From assembly GCF_042944905.1 (NCBI RefSeq), contig NZ_CP168496.1:930001-994000 (forward strand): a stretch of 64,000 bases of DNA. Reading direction: 5' to 3'. Numbering within the stretch: position 1 is the first letter of the stretch; each line of letters opens with the position of its first letter. Under the pieces are notes generated by a model, which was given only the letters and a program-made list of their open reading frames with translations, did no database searches and was not told the origin of the DNA. The position numbers and the translations under genes are program-made. Below are positions 1-7,908 of this stretch, piece after piece. This stretch comes from Psychrobacillus sp042944905 (GTDB lineage: Bacteria > Bacillota > Bacilli > Bacillales_A > Planococcaceae).

Positions 1-108
1 GAAAAAGGAGAAGTATTATATCAACTTTTGACAAATCTTATTTTAGAAGATATCAAAGATTTATGGGAATTGTCTGCTAGTGAATTATTGAGCAAGGGGG
101 AATCTTAA
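1..108 (+). CDS. C-terminal end of an unidentified upstream gene (partial)
   Basis: An open frame runs from the first base to a TAA at 106-108 and encodes 35 residues rich in Leu and Glu, ending in KGES. It overlaps the next ATG by one base (TAATG), so the two genes are probably translationally coupled in one operon. The fragment is too short to assign a family. Given the downstream peptidase genes it may belong to a peptide or amino-acid utilisation gene, but that is only context. Confidence 0.5.
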   Translation, partial: EKGEVLYQLLTNLILEDIKDLWELSASELLSKGES

Positions 109-1355
109 TGAAGCTTTGGACTGAACAGGAAACAGGAGAAAAGATTGTTGATATTACATTAAGTTTAAATGAGCAGGCTATGCATTTATTTGAAACCGAA
201 GTAACAACCGCAAGTTATAGTGACGTGAAAGCTACTTTGAAAACCTTTGATGAAATTGGTTCTGCCATAGAAGAGGTTGAAAAGGCAGTACGGACTTTGG
301 AAGGTCATCCTGGAGAATATCTGCGGGGTATGATGAATGGATTTAACTATTTTGCAAGAAGTATGCAAGGTGACAACATTCCATATGATGAGCTTATTTT
401 AAATATTCAACAGCTACCTTCGACGTTAATTTCAGATGAGCAGCTTGCATATGCGAAAGAGTTGGTGGAAGAAAGCTTAACGAATATTGGATATTCGGGA
501 TCATTTGCTGACAAAGTTTCAGCGTGGAAAAGTGACACGATGATTGCACCAGAAGAAGTGGTGAATGTTGCGGAGAATTTTAGAGAACTTAGTAAAAAAG
601 GTACTCTAAATCGAGTAATAGAATTACCTCCTGAAGATGGTGTTGATTGGATCAAACCAATTCGTGGTGTTTTTTGGAGTGGTTATTCAAAATATACGGG
701 AGATTATCGTGGTAACTTAACTTTTAATATCGATCGCCCATGGACAGAGCCAATTCTTGCACAAATAATGACCCATGAAGCATATCCAGGTCATCAAGCT
801 TTCTACTGCCGCTGGGATTATGAATTTAAAAATGGAAATTTACCGTTAGAAGCATCTTATTATATGATAAATAGCCCTACTAATGCACTTTTTGAAGGTG
901 GGCCAGAAACAGCTTTGTCATTCTTAGGTTGGGATAATTTAGAGGAAGAAACAGAAGGCATTAGCGATGAGAAAAAAATGCAATACCGAACTGCACGACA
1001 TTTCCTAGATTATCAGCGTATGTATATGACGAATGCTTGCTATCTTTATAATCTTCATGCTATGACGAAAGAAGAAGTCATTCGTTATATGATAAATGAA
1101 GGTGGAATAACCGAAATAGAAGCTAATAATTGCTTTCGTTTTTTCTCTCATCCAGTTCAAAAAACCTATTATCCAAGCTATTATTATGGACGCTGGATGA
1201 TTGGAAACGCTTATGCGCAAACGCCGAAAAACTTACGAAATGAATATTTTAAAATCTTGTATGATACACCTCATACGACGGAGACATTTGTAAAAGCAAT
1301 CTCTCAGTTGCATAACAAAGAGTTTGATGCTTTCAATACATTTCTCAAGAAATAA
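108..1355 (+). CDS. DUF885-like putative zinc metallopeptidase
   Basis: 415-residue protein without a signal peptide, so probably cytoplasmic. The key motif is HEAYPGHQ at about residue 223, resembling the HExxPGH signature of DUF885 proteins, thought to be zinc peptidases; a Glu-rich stretch with FEGGPE follows about 40 residues later and could supply a further ligand. Substrate unknown. The start ATG overlaps the upstream stop, and the M28-type peptidase gene follows 13 bases downstream, so the genes probably form a peptide-degrading operon. The protein is shorter than many DUF885 members (about 550-600 residues), so the N-terminal part may be reduced. Family assignment is by motif only. 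Confidence 0.65.
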   Translation: MKLWTEQETGEKIVDITLSLNEQAMHLFETEVTTASYSDVKATLKTFDEIGSAIEEVEKAVRTLEGHPGEYLRGMMNGFNYFARSMQGDNIPYDELILNIQQLPSTLISDEQLAYAKELVEESLTNIGYSGSFADKVSAWKSDTMIAPEEVVNVAENFRELSKKGTLNRVIELPPEDGVDWIKPIRGVFWSGYSKYTGDYRGNLTFNIDRPWTEPILAQIMTHEAYPGHQAFYCRWDYEFKNGNLPLEASYYMINSPTNALFEGGPETALSFLGWDNLEEETEGISDEKKMQYRTARHFLDYQRMYMTNACYLYNLHAMTKEEVIRYMINEGGITEIEANNCFRFFSHPVQKTYYPSYYYGRWMIGNAYAQTPKNLRNEYFKILYDTPHTTETFVKAISQLHNKEFDAFNTFLKK

Positions 1356-1368
1356 ATGAGGTGATTAA

Positions 1369-3129
1369 ATGGAGCGAAATTTAACAATGGAAGAGGAGTT
1401 ATTAGTAAACCAAATATCCAAAGAGGAACTCTTAGCAGATAATAGTAAAATTGCGAGAGAAGTAAGATTATCAGGCTCCATGGAAGAGTTAAGAGCTTTT
1501 CAATTCATTCAAAAAAGACTGGAGTCATTTGGTTTAAAAGCGGAAATTGAATTCGATGATGCTTATATAAGCATTCCTATTCAATCGAAATTAGAAGTTA
1601 ACGGGGAGATAATAGATTCTATCACTCATTCTATGTCCAAAGATTTGAATAATGAAGAACTAAGTGCAAAGTGTATTTATCTCCAAGATTTAAATGAAGA
1701 TTCCCTTAAATTAGTTGATACTAAAATTGCGATTTATGACAGTATTGCAATTCCTGACATCGTAAAAAAAATGGAAGACTCGGGAGCTGTTGGGGCAATT
1801 TTCATTAACGGCCCTAATACTCATGAGATGATTGTTTCGAGAATATGGGGAAATCCATCTATCAGGGACAAAGATTTATTGCCTAAAATTCCTGTCATTT
1901 CTATCAATAATAAGAATGGGGAAAAATTGCTTGATTTATTGAAAATATCGAGTTACAAAGCAATTATTTCTACTGAAGTAAGTTCTAAATGGATGAAGAT
2001 ACCTAGACTTATTGCGGAAATTCGTGGAGATTATGAAACGGATCACTTTGTTTTGTTGTGTGGGCATGTAGATTCTTGGCATTATGGCGCGATGGATAAC
2101 GGATCAGCAAATGCTTTAATGTTACAAGTTGTAAAAATTCTCGCTCAAAATAAAACAAAATGGAAACGTAACGTACGTCTTGCTTTTTGGTCCGGACATT
2201 CTCATGGAAGATATGCGGGTTCGGCTGCTTATTGTGATAAAAACTGGGAGGACTTGACAGAAAACGGTATCATGCATTTTTATGTAGATTCTGTTGGAGG
2301 AAAAGGTGCAAACGTTTTTGTAGATAGTAATGCAATGGCCGAAACAGAAGATATAGCAATTGATGTGATTGGTCGCCTTACAGATCAAGCATTTGTAGGT
2401 AAACGTTATTCCCGTTCTGCGGATCAATCATTTTGGGGCACAGGAATTCCTTCCTTATATATGGGGATGGCGGAACAAGAACTATCCGATGATCCTGCTT
2501 ATAAAAATGTCCAAAAACTATTTGCAGGTACAAAGGGTGGGGGATTCGGCTGGTGGTGGCATACAGTGGAGGATACGATAGATAAGATCGATCCTGATGT
2601 CTTAAGAAATGATTGTGAAATCTACTTATTATCCCTTTATAAAGTGTTAACAGACAACATTATTCCGATCAATTCTCTTAAAGCAGTAGAAGAAATTCAT
2701 AAGCATATAGTTGATTATCAAGAAAAAGGGAAAGACATTGTTGATTTATCACTCTCGATAAATAGGATAGATGAGATTGAAAAAAAGTTAACAAGCGTGT
2801 TGGAAAGAAAAGTATGGCTGGAGTCAGATTCAGAGCATAGTAGATTATTCAATAATTTTCTACTTAAAATATCTAAACTTCTCGTACCCATCAATTATGT
2901 TGGTGGCAGTAAGTTTGAACATGATTTAGCATCAACAACTGTTCCGATTCCATCCTTAGCACTGATCAATCATTATACAAATGGTCTTAAAGATGAGGAT
3001 TATTATTTGTTACAAACTGCGATTCGTCGACAGGTGAATTTTTTGAATTACGAGTTGAAGAAAGTGATTCGAGAAATTGATGCTTTTATGAAAATTTTAT
3101 TTGAAAATTTTTTAAACAAGCGTAATTGA
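1369..3129 (+). CDS. M28-family peptidase-like protein with PA-type insert
   Basis: 586 residues, no signal peptide. The N-terminal third resembles a protease-associated insert (stretch with GAVGAIFING near residue 140). The central M28-like domain carries GHVDSW near residue 222 and MDNGSAN just after it, matching the zinc-binding His and bridging Asp of M28 aminopeptidases. The usual catalytic EE motif (GEExGxxGS) is replaced by GHSHGRYAGS, so the general-base Glu is not at its normal place. The C-terminal helical part resembles the dimerisation domain of glutamate-carboxypeptidase-like members. It follows the DUF885-like gene by 13 bases with ribosome site GAGGTG. Probably a peptidase or amidase; substrate unknown. 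Confidence 0.7.
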   Translation: MERNLTMEEELLVNQISKEELLADNSKIAREVRLSGSMEELRAFQFIQKRLESFGLKAEIEFDDAYISIPIQSKLEVNGEIIDSITHSMSKDLNNEELSAKCIYLQDLNEDSLKLVDTKIAIYDSIAIPDIVKKMEDSGAVGAIFINGPNTHEMIVSRIWGNPSIRDKDLLPKIPVISINNKNGEKLLDLLKISSYKAIISTEVSSKWMKIPRLIAEIRGDYETDHFVLLCGHVDSWHYGAMDNGSANALMLQVVKILAQNKTKWKRNVRLAFWSGHSHGRYAGSAAYCDKNWEDLTENGIMHFYVDSVGGKGANVFVDSNAMAETEDIAIDVIGRLTDQAFVGKRYSRSADQSFWGTGIPSLYMGMAEQELSDDPAYKNVQKLFAGTKGGGFGWWWHTVEDTIDKIDPDVLRNDCEIYLLSLYKVLTDNIIPINSLKAVEEIHKHIVDYQEKGKDIVDLSLSINRIDEIEKKLTSVLERKVWLESDSEHSRLFNNFLLKISKLLVPINYVGGSKFEHDLASTTVPIPSLALINHYTNGLKDEDYYLLQTAIRRQVNFLNYELKKVIREIDAFMKILFENFLNKRN

Positions 3130-3134
3130 CTCCA

Positions 3135-3169
3135 GAAAAGCAGTCTTTACCTCCTTTAGATTGCTTTTC
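3135..3169 (+). terminator. Hairpin after the M28-type peptidase gene
   Basis: Arms GAAAAGCAGTCT (3135-3146) and AGATTGCTTTTC (3158-3169) pair at 11 of 12 positions and lie just after the stop at 3129. No clear T-run follows, so termination strength is uncertain; a second hairpin lies directly downstream. Confidence 0.45.
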
Positions 3170-3192
3170 AAATACATGGAATCTTTATATAT

Positions 3193-3236
3193 GAAGACCT
3201 TTAAGGTTGTCAAAACTTTAAAGGTTTTCTTCAAAT
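3193..3236 (+). terminator. Second hairpin between peptidase and asparaginase genes
   Basis: Arms centred on ACCTTTAAG and CTTTAAAGGT pair, and the right arm runs into a T-rich stretch (TTTTCTTC). It may end the peptidase operon or attenuate expression of the asparaginase gene, whose chosen start is at 3257. A longer open frame through this hairpin (from 3161) exists but has no convincing ribosome site. Confidence 0.45.
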
Positions 3237-3256
3237 TATTTATAGGACGTGAAAAG

Positions 3257-4267
3257 ATGAATGCTACAAATTTAGTTAATGTCATGCGAGGAAATTTTAT
3301 AGAAAGCAAGCATCTCGGCCATATTGCTATAGTAGATTATACAGGGAAGTTAATTGCTTCAAAAGGAAACATAAATTCCATCGTATTTGCACGTTCCTCT
3401 ATGAAGCCTTTACAAGCCATTCCTATTATTGAAACAGGAGCATATGAATCATACCAATTGGAACCTGCCGATCTATCCTTATGTTGTGCTTCCCATAACG
3501 GGGAGGAACAGCATACTGATCGAGTTATTTCTATATTAGAGAAAGCTGGTTTAGTGGAGAGTAGTCTACAATGTGGTACACATATTCCAAGGTGGGAAGA
3601 AGCGTACAAGAAAATAATAATTGAAAATCGAAAAGTCACTCCTGTCTACAATAATTGTTCGGGAAAACATAGTGGGATGTTAATAACGGCCAAGCACTTA
3701 AATGAACCAATAGATTCCTATTACAATATGGACCACCCCGTTCAACAAAGAATTTTACAAGTTATCAGTGAGTTAGCAGAAACTCCTAAAGAAGATATTC
3801 AAATTGGAGTGGACGGATGTGGAGTTCCGGTTCATGGAATAGCATTAGAGAAAATCGCTTTAGCCTATGCAAAAATGGCTAAACCAGATAATCTACCGAA
3901 TAGTAGAAAAAAATCCGTAAGCCAAGTAGTTCATGCAATGATGCAAGTACCAGAAATGGTAGGAGGAACAAATCGCTTTTGCACTGATTTTATGAACGTA
4001 GTAAAAGGAAAAATGTTCGGAAAAGTAGGAGCTGAAGGAGTCTACTGTATTGGAGATTTAAGAAGCGGAATAGGAATCGCGATTAAAATAGAGGATGGGA
4101 ACAGCAGAGCTACTTCCCCCGTTGCCATTGAAGTAATGAAACAATTGGGTATGTTGACGGGAGAAGAATTGAACGAACTAAAAGAGTATCATTTCCCATC
4201 CATTAATAATGCTAGAGACGAAAAAGTAGGCTCACTCAAAGCTGACTTTCTGTTGGATTATGTATAA
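3257..4267 (+). CDS. L-asparaginase, AnsA/asparaginase II family (PF06089 type)
   Basis: 336 residues from the ATG at 3257. The frame extends upstream to 3161, but that part overlaps an apparent hairpin and looks non-coding. The sequence matches the thermolabile 'asparaginase II' family (Rhizobium etli type), unrelated to the E. coli AnsB fold: conserved FARSSMKPLQAIP near the N-terminus, CCASHNGE, NNCSGKHSGML, DGCGVP and a C-terminal AxSP-like region. These enzymes hydrolyse asparagine to aspartate and ammonia. Nearby genes for glutamate dehydrogenase, RocB and DDAH-like enzymes fit an amino-acid nitrogen scavenging region. Downstream lies an intergenic palindrome that may end the transcript. 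Confidence 0.88.
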   Translation: MNATNLVNVMRGNFIESKHLGHIAIVDYTGKLIASKGNINSIVFARSSMKPLQAIPIIETGAYESYQLEPADLSLCCASHNGEEQHTDRVISILEKAGLVESSLQCGTHIPRWEEAYKKIIIENRKVTPVYNNCSGKHSGMLITAKHLNEPIDSYYNMDHPVQQRILQVISELAETPKEDIQIGVDGCGVPVHGIALEKIALAYAKMAKPDNLPNSRKKSVSQVVHAMMQVPEMVGGTNRFCTDFMNVVKGKMFGKVGAEGVYCIGDLRSGIGIAIKIEDGNSRATSPVAIEVMKQLGMLTGEELNELKEYHFPSINNARDEKVGSLKADFLLDYV

Positions 4268-4695
4268 ATATAACGAAGAAAATAAAATTAAAATGAATTA
4301 CTAAATCACCGCATTGTTACAGGAGTATTACTGGTGCCTGGCACCAGTAACACTTCTGTAATAATGCTATTTTTGAGTTGTTGCCCCAGCCAAACATGGC
4401 AAGTCCTTTTCCTTCGCTGCGCTTCGTGCGAGGACTTGTTGATCCGTTCTTCTGCAGGCAGGAGTCTCGTATTTTTTTCTTTTTCTATTAATCAAGTAGT
4501 GTTCTGCAATGATGACCAAATTCAAAAGTATTAATTTTTAATAAAATCGGGAGAATATTGCCCCTTAACAAAATAGGAGATATGCGATTTGTAGTATATA
4601 ATGTAGAAAGAGAAGAAATGATTTCTACAGATAAACGAGTTAAATTGATAAATCGATCATCTCATATAAACAGAAATAGAAGGAGTTTGGAGTAT
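4268..4695. other. Non-coding stretch with two palindromes
   Basis: This gap holds a copy of the GGTGCC-W-GGCACC palindrome (4313-4365) and a hairpin with arms CAAGTCCT (4400-4407) and AGGACTTG (4431-4438) around a GC-richer loop. The end of the stretch is formally open in the frame of the HEAT-repeat gene but contains a TATAAT at 4597-4602 and is more likely its promoter and leader. Confidence 0.6.
4313..4365. repeat. REP-like palindrome, copy 1
   Basis: 26-base arms around a central T (4339) with core GGTGCC-T-GGCACC pair at 23 of 26 positions. It lies downstream of the asparaginase gene. The same architecture recurs at 5156, 11100, 17205, 23804 and 27421, with degenerate copies near 7800 and 9319. 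Arms open with TTACA and have GTTAC or similar before the core. Confidence 0.9.
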
Positions 4696-5133
4696 TTGAG
4701 TAAAAAAATTATTAAAGATGAGTTGCCAGAGAATTATGAGGAACTAAAAAAAGCAGTCAATCGCACTGCTAGTTGGAGAGCACGTTACGATGCAGTAGAG
4801 GAATTAGGGAGATATAATACGAGCCAAGTTATTGATATTTTGAACACAAGATTAGCAAATGATCCTGTTTATAAAATTCAAGAAGAAGCTTATCGTATAC
4901 TAATTGATTTTGGACAAGATGTTCAATTACCTGCTCGCAAAAAATTTGAAATAGTCAAAGGGGCAAATAAAGTTTTCTTACGTGTGAAGAAAAGTTTGCC
5001 GAAAGACCATACATTTGAAGAATTCGCTACAAAACTAAAGAGAATGCGAATCGATGTATACGACACATATGAAGGCGAAAGAGGCCTTGAATGGTTAGAA
5101 AACGAATGGACTAACATAGTAACTAACAAGTAA
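4696..5133 (+). CDS. HEAT-repeat-like small protein
   Basis: About 145 residues from a TTG at 4696, preceded by AGGAG (4681-4685) with 10 bases spacing. Upstream ATGs in frame (4582, 4618) are possible, but the residues they add are basic and low in complexity, and a TATAAT sits at 4597. The central part has two HEAT-type helical units (WRARYDAVEELG and YKIQEEAYRILIDFG), followed by a helical tail. HEAT-repeat proteins act as binding scaffolds; no enzymatic motif is visible. It is convergent with the IclR gene, with a palindrome between the two. Partner unknown. Confidence 0.65.
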   Translation: MSKKIIKDELPENYEELKKAVNRTASWRARYDAVEELGRYNTSQVIDILNTRLANDPVYKIQEEAYRILIDFGQDVQLPARKKFEIVKGANKVFLRVKKSLPKDHTFEEFATKLKRMRIDVYDTYEGERGLEWLENEWTNIVTNK

Positions 5134-5155
5134 AATATGAAATTTGTGAATCTGT

Positions 5156-5202
5156 GTTACAAGTATATTACAGGTGCCTGGCACCCGTAATATACTTGTA
5201 AC
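5156..5202. repeat. REP-like palindrome, copy 2 (between convergent genes)
   Basis: 23-base arms around a central T at 5179 with 22 of 23 pairs matching. A T-run follows on the plus strand (5204-5210), so it would work as an intrinsic terminator for the HEAT-repeat gene, and its position suits two-way termination with the IclR gene on the minus strand. Confidence 0.92.
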
Positions 5203-5208
5203 ACTTTT

Positions 5209-5946
5209 TTAATGGCTAGATACTAGTTTTTGTGAGATTCGATTGCCTGTTTCGATTGCTTTTTTTGCTAGAAATTCGAGTCGTTCATCTGTGAGGTTGA
5301 AGCTGACGACTCCTATGCTAATGGCTCCAATAACTTGGCCGAAGCTGTCTTTTATGGATACTGCAACTGAGGATGTGCCTTCCGTTCTTTCGGAGTGGCT
5401 TGTTGCGTATCCTTGTTTTTTTATTTGATCGAATGTTTTTTTCATTTCAGTCATTTGGTCTTCAGATACGAGTTGGGACAAAATACTTTCCGCTTTGGCT
5501 GCTGGCATAGCTGCTAGCATCGATTTATTTGCAGCACCGATATTCATTGGTATGCGCAAACCCATTTGATCATAAATTCGAATAGGATTGTTTGGGCTAT
5601 CAATTCTTTCTACAATAATTGCTTCTGTCCCTAGCGGCTTACTTAAATAGACACTTTCCTCTACTTCTTTAGATAATTGTTCAATTTCCGGTCTAATTTT
5701 GCTGATGTAATCAATTGAGTCATACACTTGTAGACCGTATTCCAACCAAATTACACCGAGTTTGTAAGTTTTCAGTTGTTCATCCTGCTCTACCATTCCT
5801 TGTTTCATCATTGCTTGAAGTAATCTGTGCATTGTACTGAGAGGAAGTTCGCATAGTTTGGAAAGATCAGAAATTGTTACACCTTTCTCTGTTGCATGTG
5901 CTGCTAACACTTTCGCAACAGTCATCGCTCGGATGATCGATTGCAT
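5209..5946 (-). CDS. IclR-family transcriptional regulator
   Basis: 245 residues from the ATG at 5946; a GTG three codons upstream lies inside the AGGAGGTG ribosome site and is unlikely to be the start. The N-terminal winged helix (residues ~1-70, ISDLSKLCELPLSTMHRLLQ) and the C-terminal effector-binding domain (YLSKPLGTEAIIVERID, GAANKSMLAA, SVAVSIKD, GAISIGVV) are typical of IclR, and the length is the family norm. Transcribed divergently from the DDAH-like genes, with two perfect palindromes in the shared region, so it most likely controls that cluster. The effector may be a guanidino compound or product (inference). Confidence 0.93.
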   Translation of the reverse strand: MQSIIRAMTVAKVLAAHATEKGVTISDLSKLCELPLSTMHRLLQAMMKQGMVEQDEQLKTYKLGVIWLEYGLQVYDSIDYISKIRPEIEQLSKEVEESVYLSKPLGTEAIIVERIDSPNNPIRIYDQMGLRIPMNIGAANKSMLAAMPAAKAESILSQLVSEDQMTEMKKTFDQIKKQGYATSHSERTEGTSSVAVSIKDSFGQVIGAISIGVVSFNLTDERLEFLAKKAIETGNRISQKLVSSH

Positions 5947-6021
5947 GGAATGCACCTCCTAAATAGTATGGGAAATAAACTTACTATTTCAATATAATTA
6001 AAAAATAAAATTCTAAATATA

Positions 6022-6050
6022 TTGACATTGTAACATATTGCATTTATATT
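6022..6050 (+). promoter_or_regulatory. Sigma-A-type promoter of the DDAH-like operon
   Basis: TTGACA at 6022-6027 and TATATT at 6045-6050, spaced by 17 bases, upstream of the gene starting at 6112. The predicted start of transcription (about 6057) falls just before the palindrome at 6063. Confidence 0.8.
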
Positions 6051-6062
6051 TTAAATATAAAC

Positions 6063-6079
6063 TTTCCGATATTCGGAAA
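6063..6079. promoter_or_regulatory. Candidate IclR operator 1
   Basis: Perfect palindrome TTTCCGA-TAT-TCGGAAA, 7-base arms, placed right at the predicted transcription start. TTCCG/CGGAA half-sites are common for IclR-family proteins, and the divergent iclR-type gene makes it the natural ligand. Confidence 0.7.
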
Positions 6080-6081
6080 CG

Positions 6082-6100
6082 TTTTCCACTCAATGGAAAA
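6082..6100. promoter_or_regulatory. Candidate IclR operator 2
   Basis: Perfect palindrome TTTTCCA-CTCAA-TGGAAAA, three bases downstream of operator 1 and adjoining the ribosome site of the first gene. Its half-sites (TTCCA/TGGAA) resemble but do not equal those of operator 1, with a centre-to-centre distance of about 20 bp, or two helical turns, which suits cooperative binding on one face. Confidence 0.65.
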
Positions 6101-6111
6101 GAGGGATTGAA

Positions 6112-6984
6112 ATGACCTATAATTCATCTATGTTTAGAAAGTTAGACCGTGTAATTGTCAAACATCCAAATGAAGCATTTATTAGTCAAGCACATTTGAC
6201 TGATCAATGGACAGTATTTAATTACTTACAAGAACCAAACTTTGAAGAAGCGGTACTTGAGTATAAAGGATTCATCGACATATTAGAAAAGCATGTACCT
6301 CAAATCGATTATCTTCCAGCAGCAGACTCAGTCGGCTTAGATTCTATCTACGCACATGATCCAGTTAAATTCACACCAGCCGGAGCCATTATTTTAAAAT
6401 CTGGCAAAAAATTAAGACAACCAGAAGCTATTGTTTATAAAGAGTTTTTACAAGAAAAAGAGATTCCTATTATTGGCGAGTTAACAGGAGATGCAGTATC
6501 CGATGGTGGAGATATCGTTTGGTTAGATGATAAAACACTTGTTGTAGGTCGCGGTTACCGTACAAATGACGAAGCAATTCGCCAATTAAAAGAAATGACT
6601 GCTCCGTATGTAGATGAGTTCATCGTTGTGCAGCTTCCACATGATCAAGGTGAAGCAGAATGTCTACATCTTATGTCTTTCATTAGCATGGTTGATAAAG
6701 ATTTAGCAGTAGTGCATTCACCATTAATGCCAGTGTTCTTCCGCCAACTATTAATCGAACGTGGAATCCAATTAGTGGAAGTACCAAAAGCAGAATACGA
6801 CACACTTGGATGTAATGTATTGGCTCTTGCACCACGAGTTTGTGTGATTGTAGAAGGAAATGATTCCACAAAACAACAACTGCTAGATGCTGGTGCAACA
6901 GTTTATGAATATAAAGGGCAAGAAATAAGTGTATTAGGTACAGGTGGGCCAACATGTTTGACAAGTCCAGTTGTAAGAAACTAA
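6112..6984 (+). CDS. DDAH/amidinotransferase-family guanidino-modifying enzyme (first paralogue)
   Basis: 290 residues, cytoplasmic. Pentein-fold features: DGGDIV (Asp134), ECLHLM (His186) and a C-terminal nucleophile Cys282 in GGPTCLTSP, with HDP (Asp83) as possible substrate ligand. These match arginine deiminase/dimethylarginine hydrolase/amidinotransferase relatives, which act on guanidinium carbons through a covalent thiouronium intermediate. It is clearly divergent from its neighbour and lacks the FPDSTFVED signature of true DDAH. It starts an operon with that neighbour (14 bases apart) and the permease and RocB genes farther down. Exact substrate (arginine, methylarginine, agmatine or another) cannot be told. 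Ribosome site GAGGG is visible. Confidence 0.85.
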   Translation: MTYNSSMFRKLDRVIVKHPNEAFISQAHLTDQWTVFNYLQEPNFEEAVLEYKGFIDILEKHVPQIDYLPAADSVGLDSIYAHDPVKFTPAGAIILKSGKKLRQPEAIVYKEFLQEKEIPIIGELTGDAVSDGGDIVWLDDKTLVVGRGYRTNDEAIRQLKEMTAPYVDEFIVVQLPHDQGEAECLHLMSFISMVDKDLAVVHSPLMPVFFRQLLIERGIQLVEVPKAEYDTLGCNVLALAPRVCVIVEGNDSTKQQLLDAGATVYEYKGQEISVLGTGGPTCLTSPVVRN

Positions 6985-6998
6985 AGGAGGAAAATAAA

Positions 6999-7766
6999 AT
7001 GAGTATATTTAAAAATGTGATCGCAAAAACACCAGGAAAGAGCTATGTAGGAGGATTAACTACATCAGATTTAGGGACACCGGATTACGATAAATTATTA
7101 GTGCAACATGAGGCTTATATTGAAGCGTTGAAAAAGTGTGGAGTGGAAGTAACACTTCTTTCTCCAAGCGAAGAATTTCCAGATTCTACATTTGTAGAAG
7201 ATGCAGCTGTACTTACAACTGATTTTGCTGTCGTTACAAATCCCGGTGCAGATTCTCGAAACGGTGAAATTGTCGAAATTGAAAGCGCTTTAAAAGACTT
7301 TTATAAGAAGTTTCATTATATTAAAGCCCCTGGAACACTTGATGGAGGAGATATTCTTCAAGCAGAAAATTGTTTCTATATTGGTATTTCTGAACGTACA
7401 AATGAAGAAGGCGCTCGCCAATTAAAAGAAATTCTAGAAGGAGAAGGTTTCGAAGCAACAATCATTCCACTTGAAAAATTCTTCCACCTAAAAACGGGCA
7501 TTGCTTATTTAGGTAACAACAAAATGGTCGTAGCAGGTGAATTTGTTGATCATCCCGCATTTGATTCATACGAAAAAATCGTCATCGGCAAAGAAGATGA
7601 GTACTCTGCAAACTGTATTCGTGTAAACGACTATGTCATTATTCCACAAGGATATAGCGAAACGAAACGCAAAATCAATGAAGCAGGTTTCGAAACAATC
7701 GAATTAGATATGTCTGAAGTTAGAAAACAAGACGGCGGACTTAGCTGTTTATCACTAAGATTCTAA
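6999..7766 (+). CDS. N(G),N(G)-dimethylarginine dimethylaminohydrolase family protein
   Basis: 255 residues from the ATG at 6999, preceded by AAAGGAGG; a longer frame from 6954 overlaps the upstream gene and lacks a ribosome site. Signature FPDSTFVED (residues 60-68), LDGGDI (Asp118), FFHLKTG (His163) and nucleophile Cys250 in GGLSCLS six residues before the end are those of DDAH. The known reaction is methylarginine to citrulline plus methylamine; related proteins take other guanidines. It lies 14 bases after a second pentein-fold paralogue, an uncommon tandem. Both likely feed citrulline or ornithine-type products to RocB and glutamate dehydrogenase encoded downstream (inference). Confidence 0.88.
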   Translation: MSIFKNVIAKTPGKSYVGGLTTSDLGTPDYDKLLVQHEAYIEALKKCGVEVTLLSPSEEFPDSTFVEDAAVLTTDFAVVTNPGADSRNGEIVEIESALKDFYKKFHYIKAPGTLDGGDILQAENCFYIGISERTNEEGARQLKEILEGEGFEATIIPLEKFFHLKTGIAYLGNNKMVVAGEFVDHPAFDSYEKIVIGKEDEYSANCIRVNDYVIIPQGYSETKRKINEAGFETIELDMSEVRKQDGGLSCLSLRF

Positions 7767-7794
7767 ACTAAAGAGAAATAAAGACAAATATATC

Positions 7795-7890
7795 TCAGAA
7801 TTATTACAGGTGCCAGGCACCCGAAACAAACCCGAAACAAATTTGGAAAAATTCTAGAACTATTGAATATGGTTAGTTGGGTGCCTGGGA
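7795..7890. repeat. Degenerate REP-like palindrome between DDAH and permease genes
   Basis: A core GGTGCC-A-GGCACC centred at 7815 keeps only part of its arms. The right side instead has a direct repeat CCGAAACAAA (about 7821-7842), and a solitary half-core GGGTGCCTGG lies at 7880-7889. This looks like a decayed or rearranged copy of the family. Confidence 0.7.
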
Positions 7891-7908
7891 TAAATGGGGG
7901 AAAGTGTT

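Noticed and set aside
3161..3256. N-terminal extension of the asparaginase
   Set aside because: It reads through a hairpin, gives a low-complexity basic peptide absent from the family, and has no ribosome site; ATG at 3257 fits the family start.
4334..4534. 66-codon frame between asparaginase and HEAT-repeat genes
   Set aside because: It begins inside a palindrome copy and runs over a hairpin; no ribosome site and no similarity.
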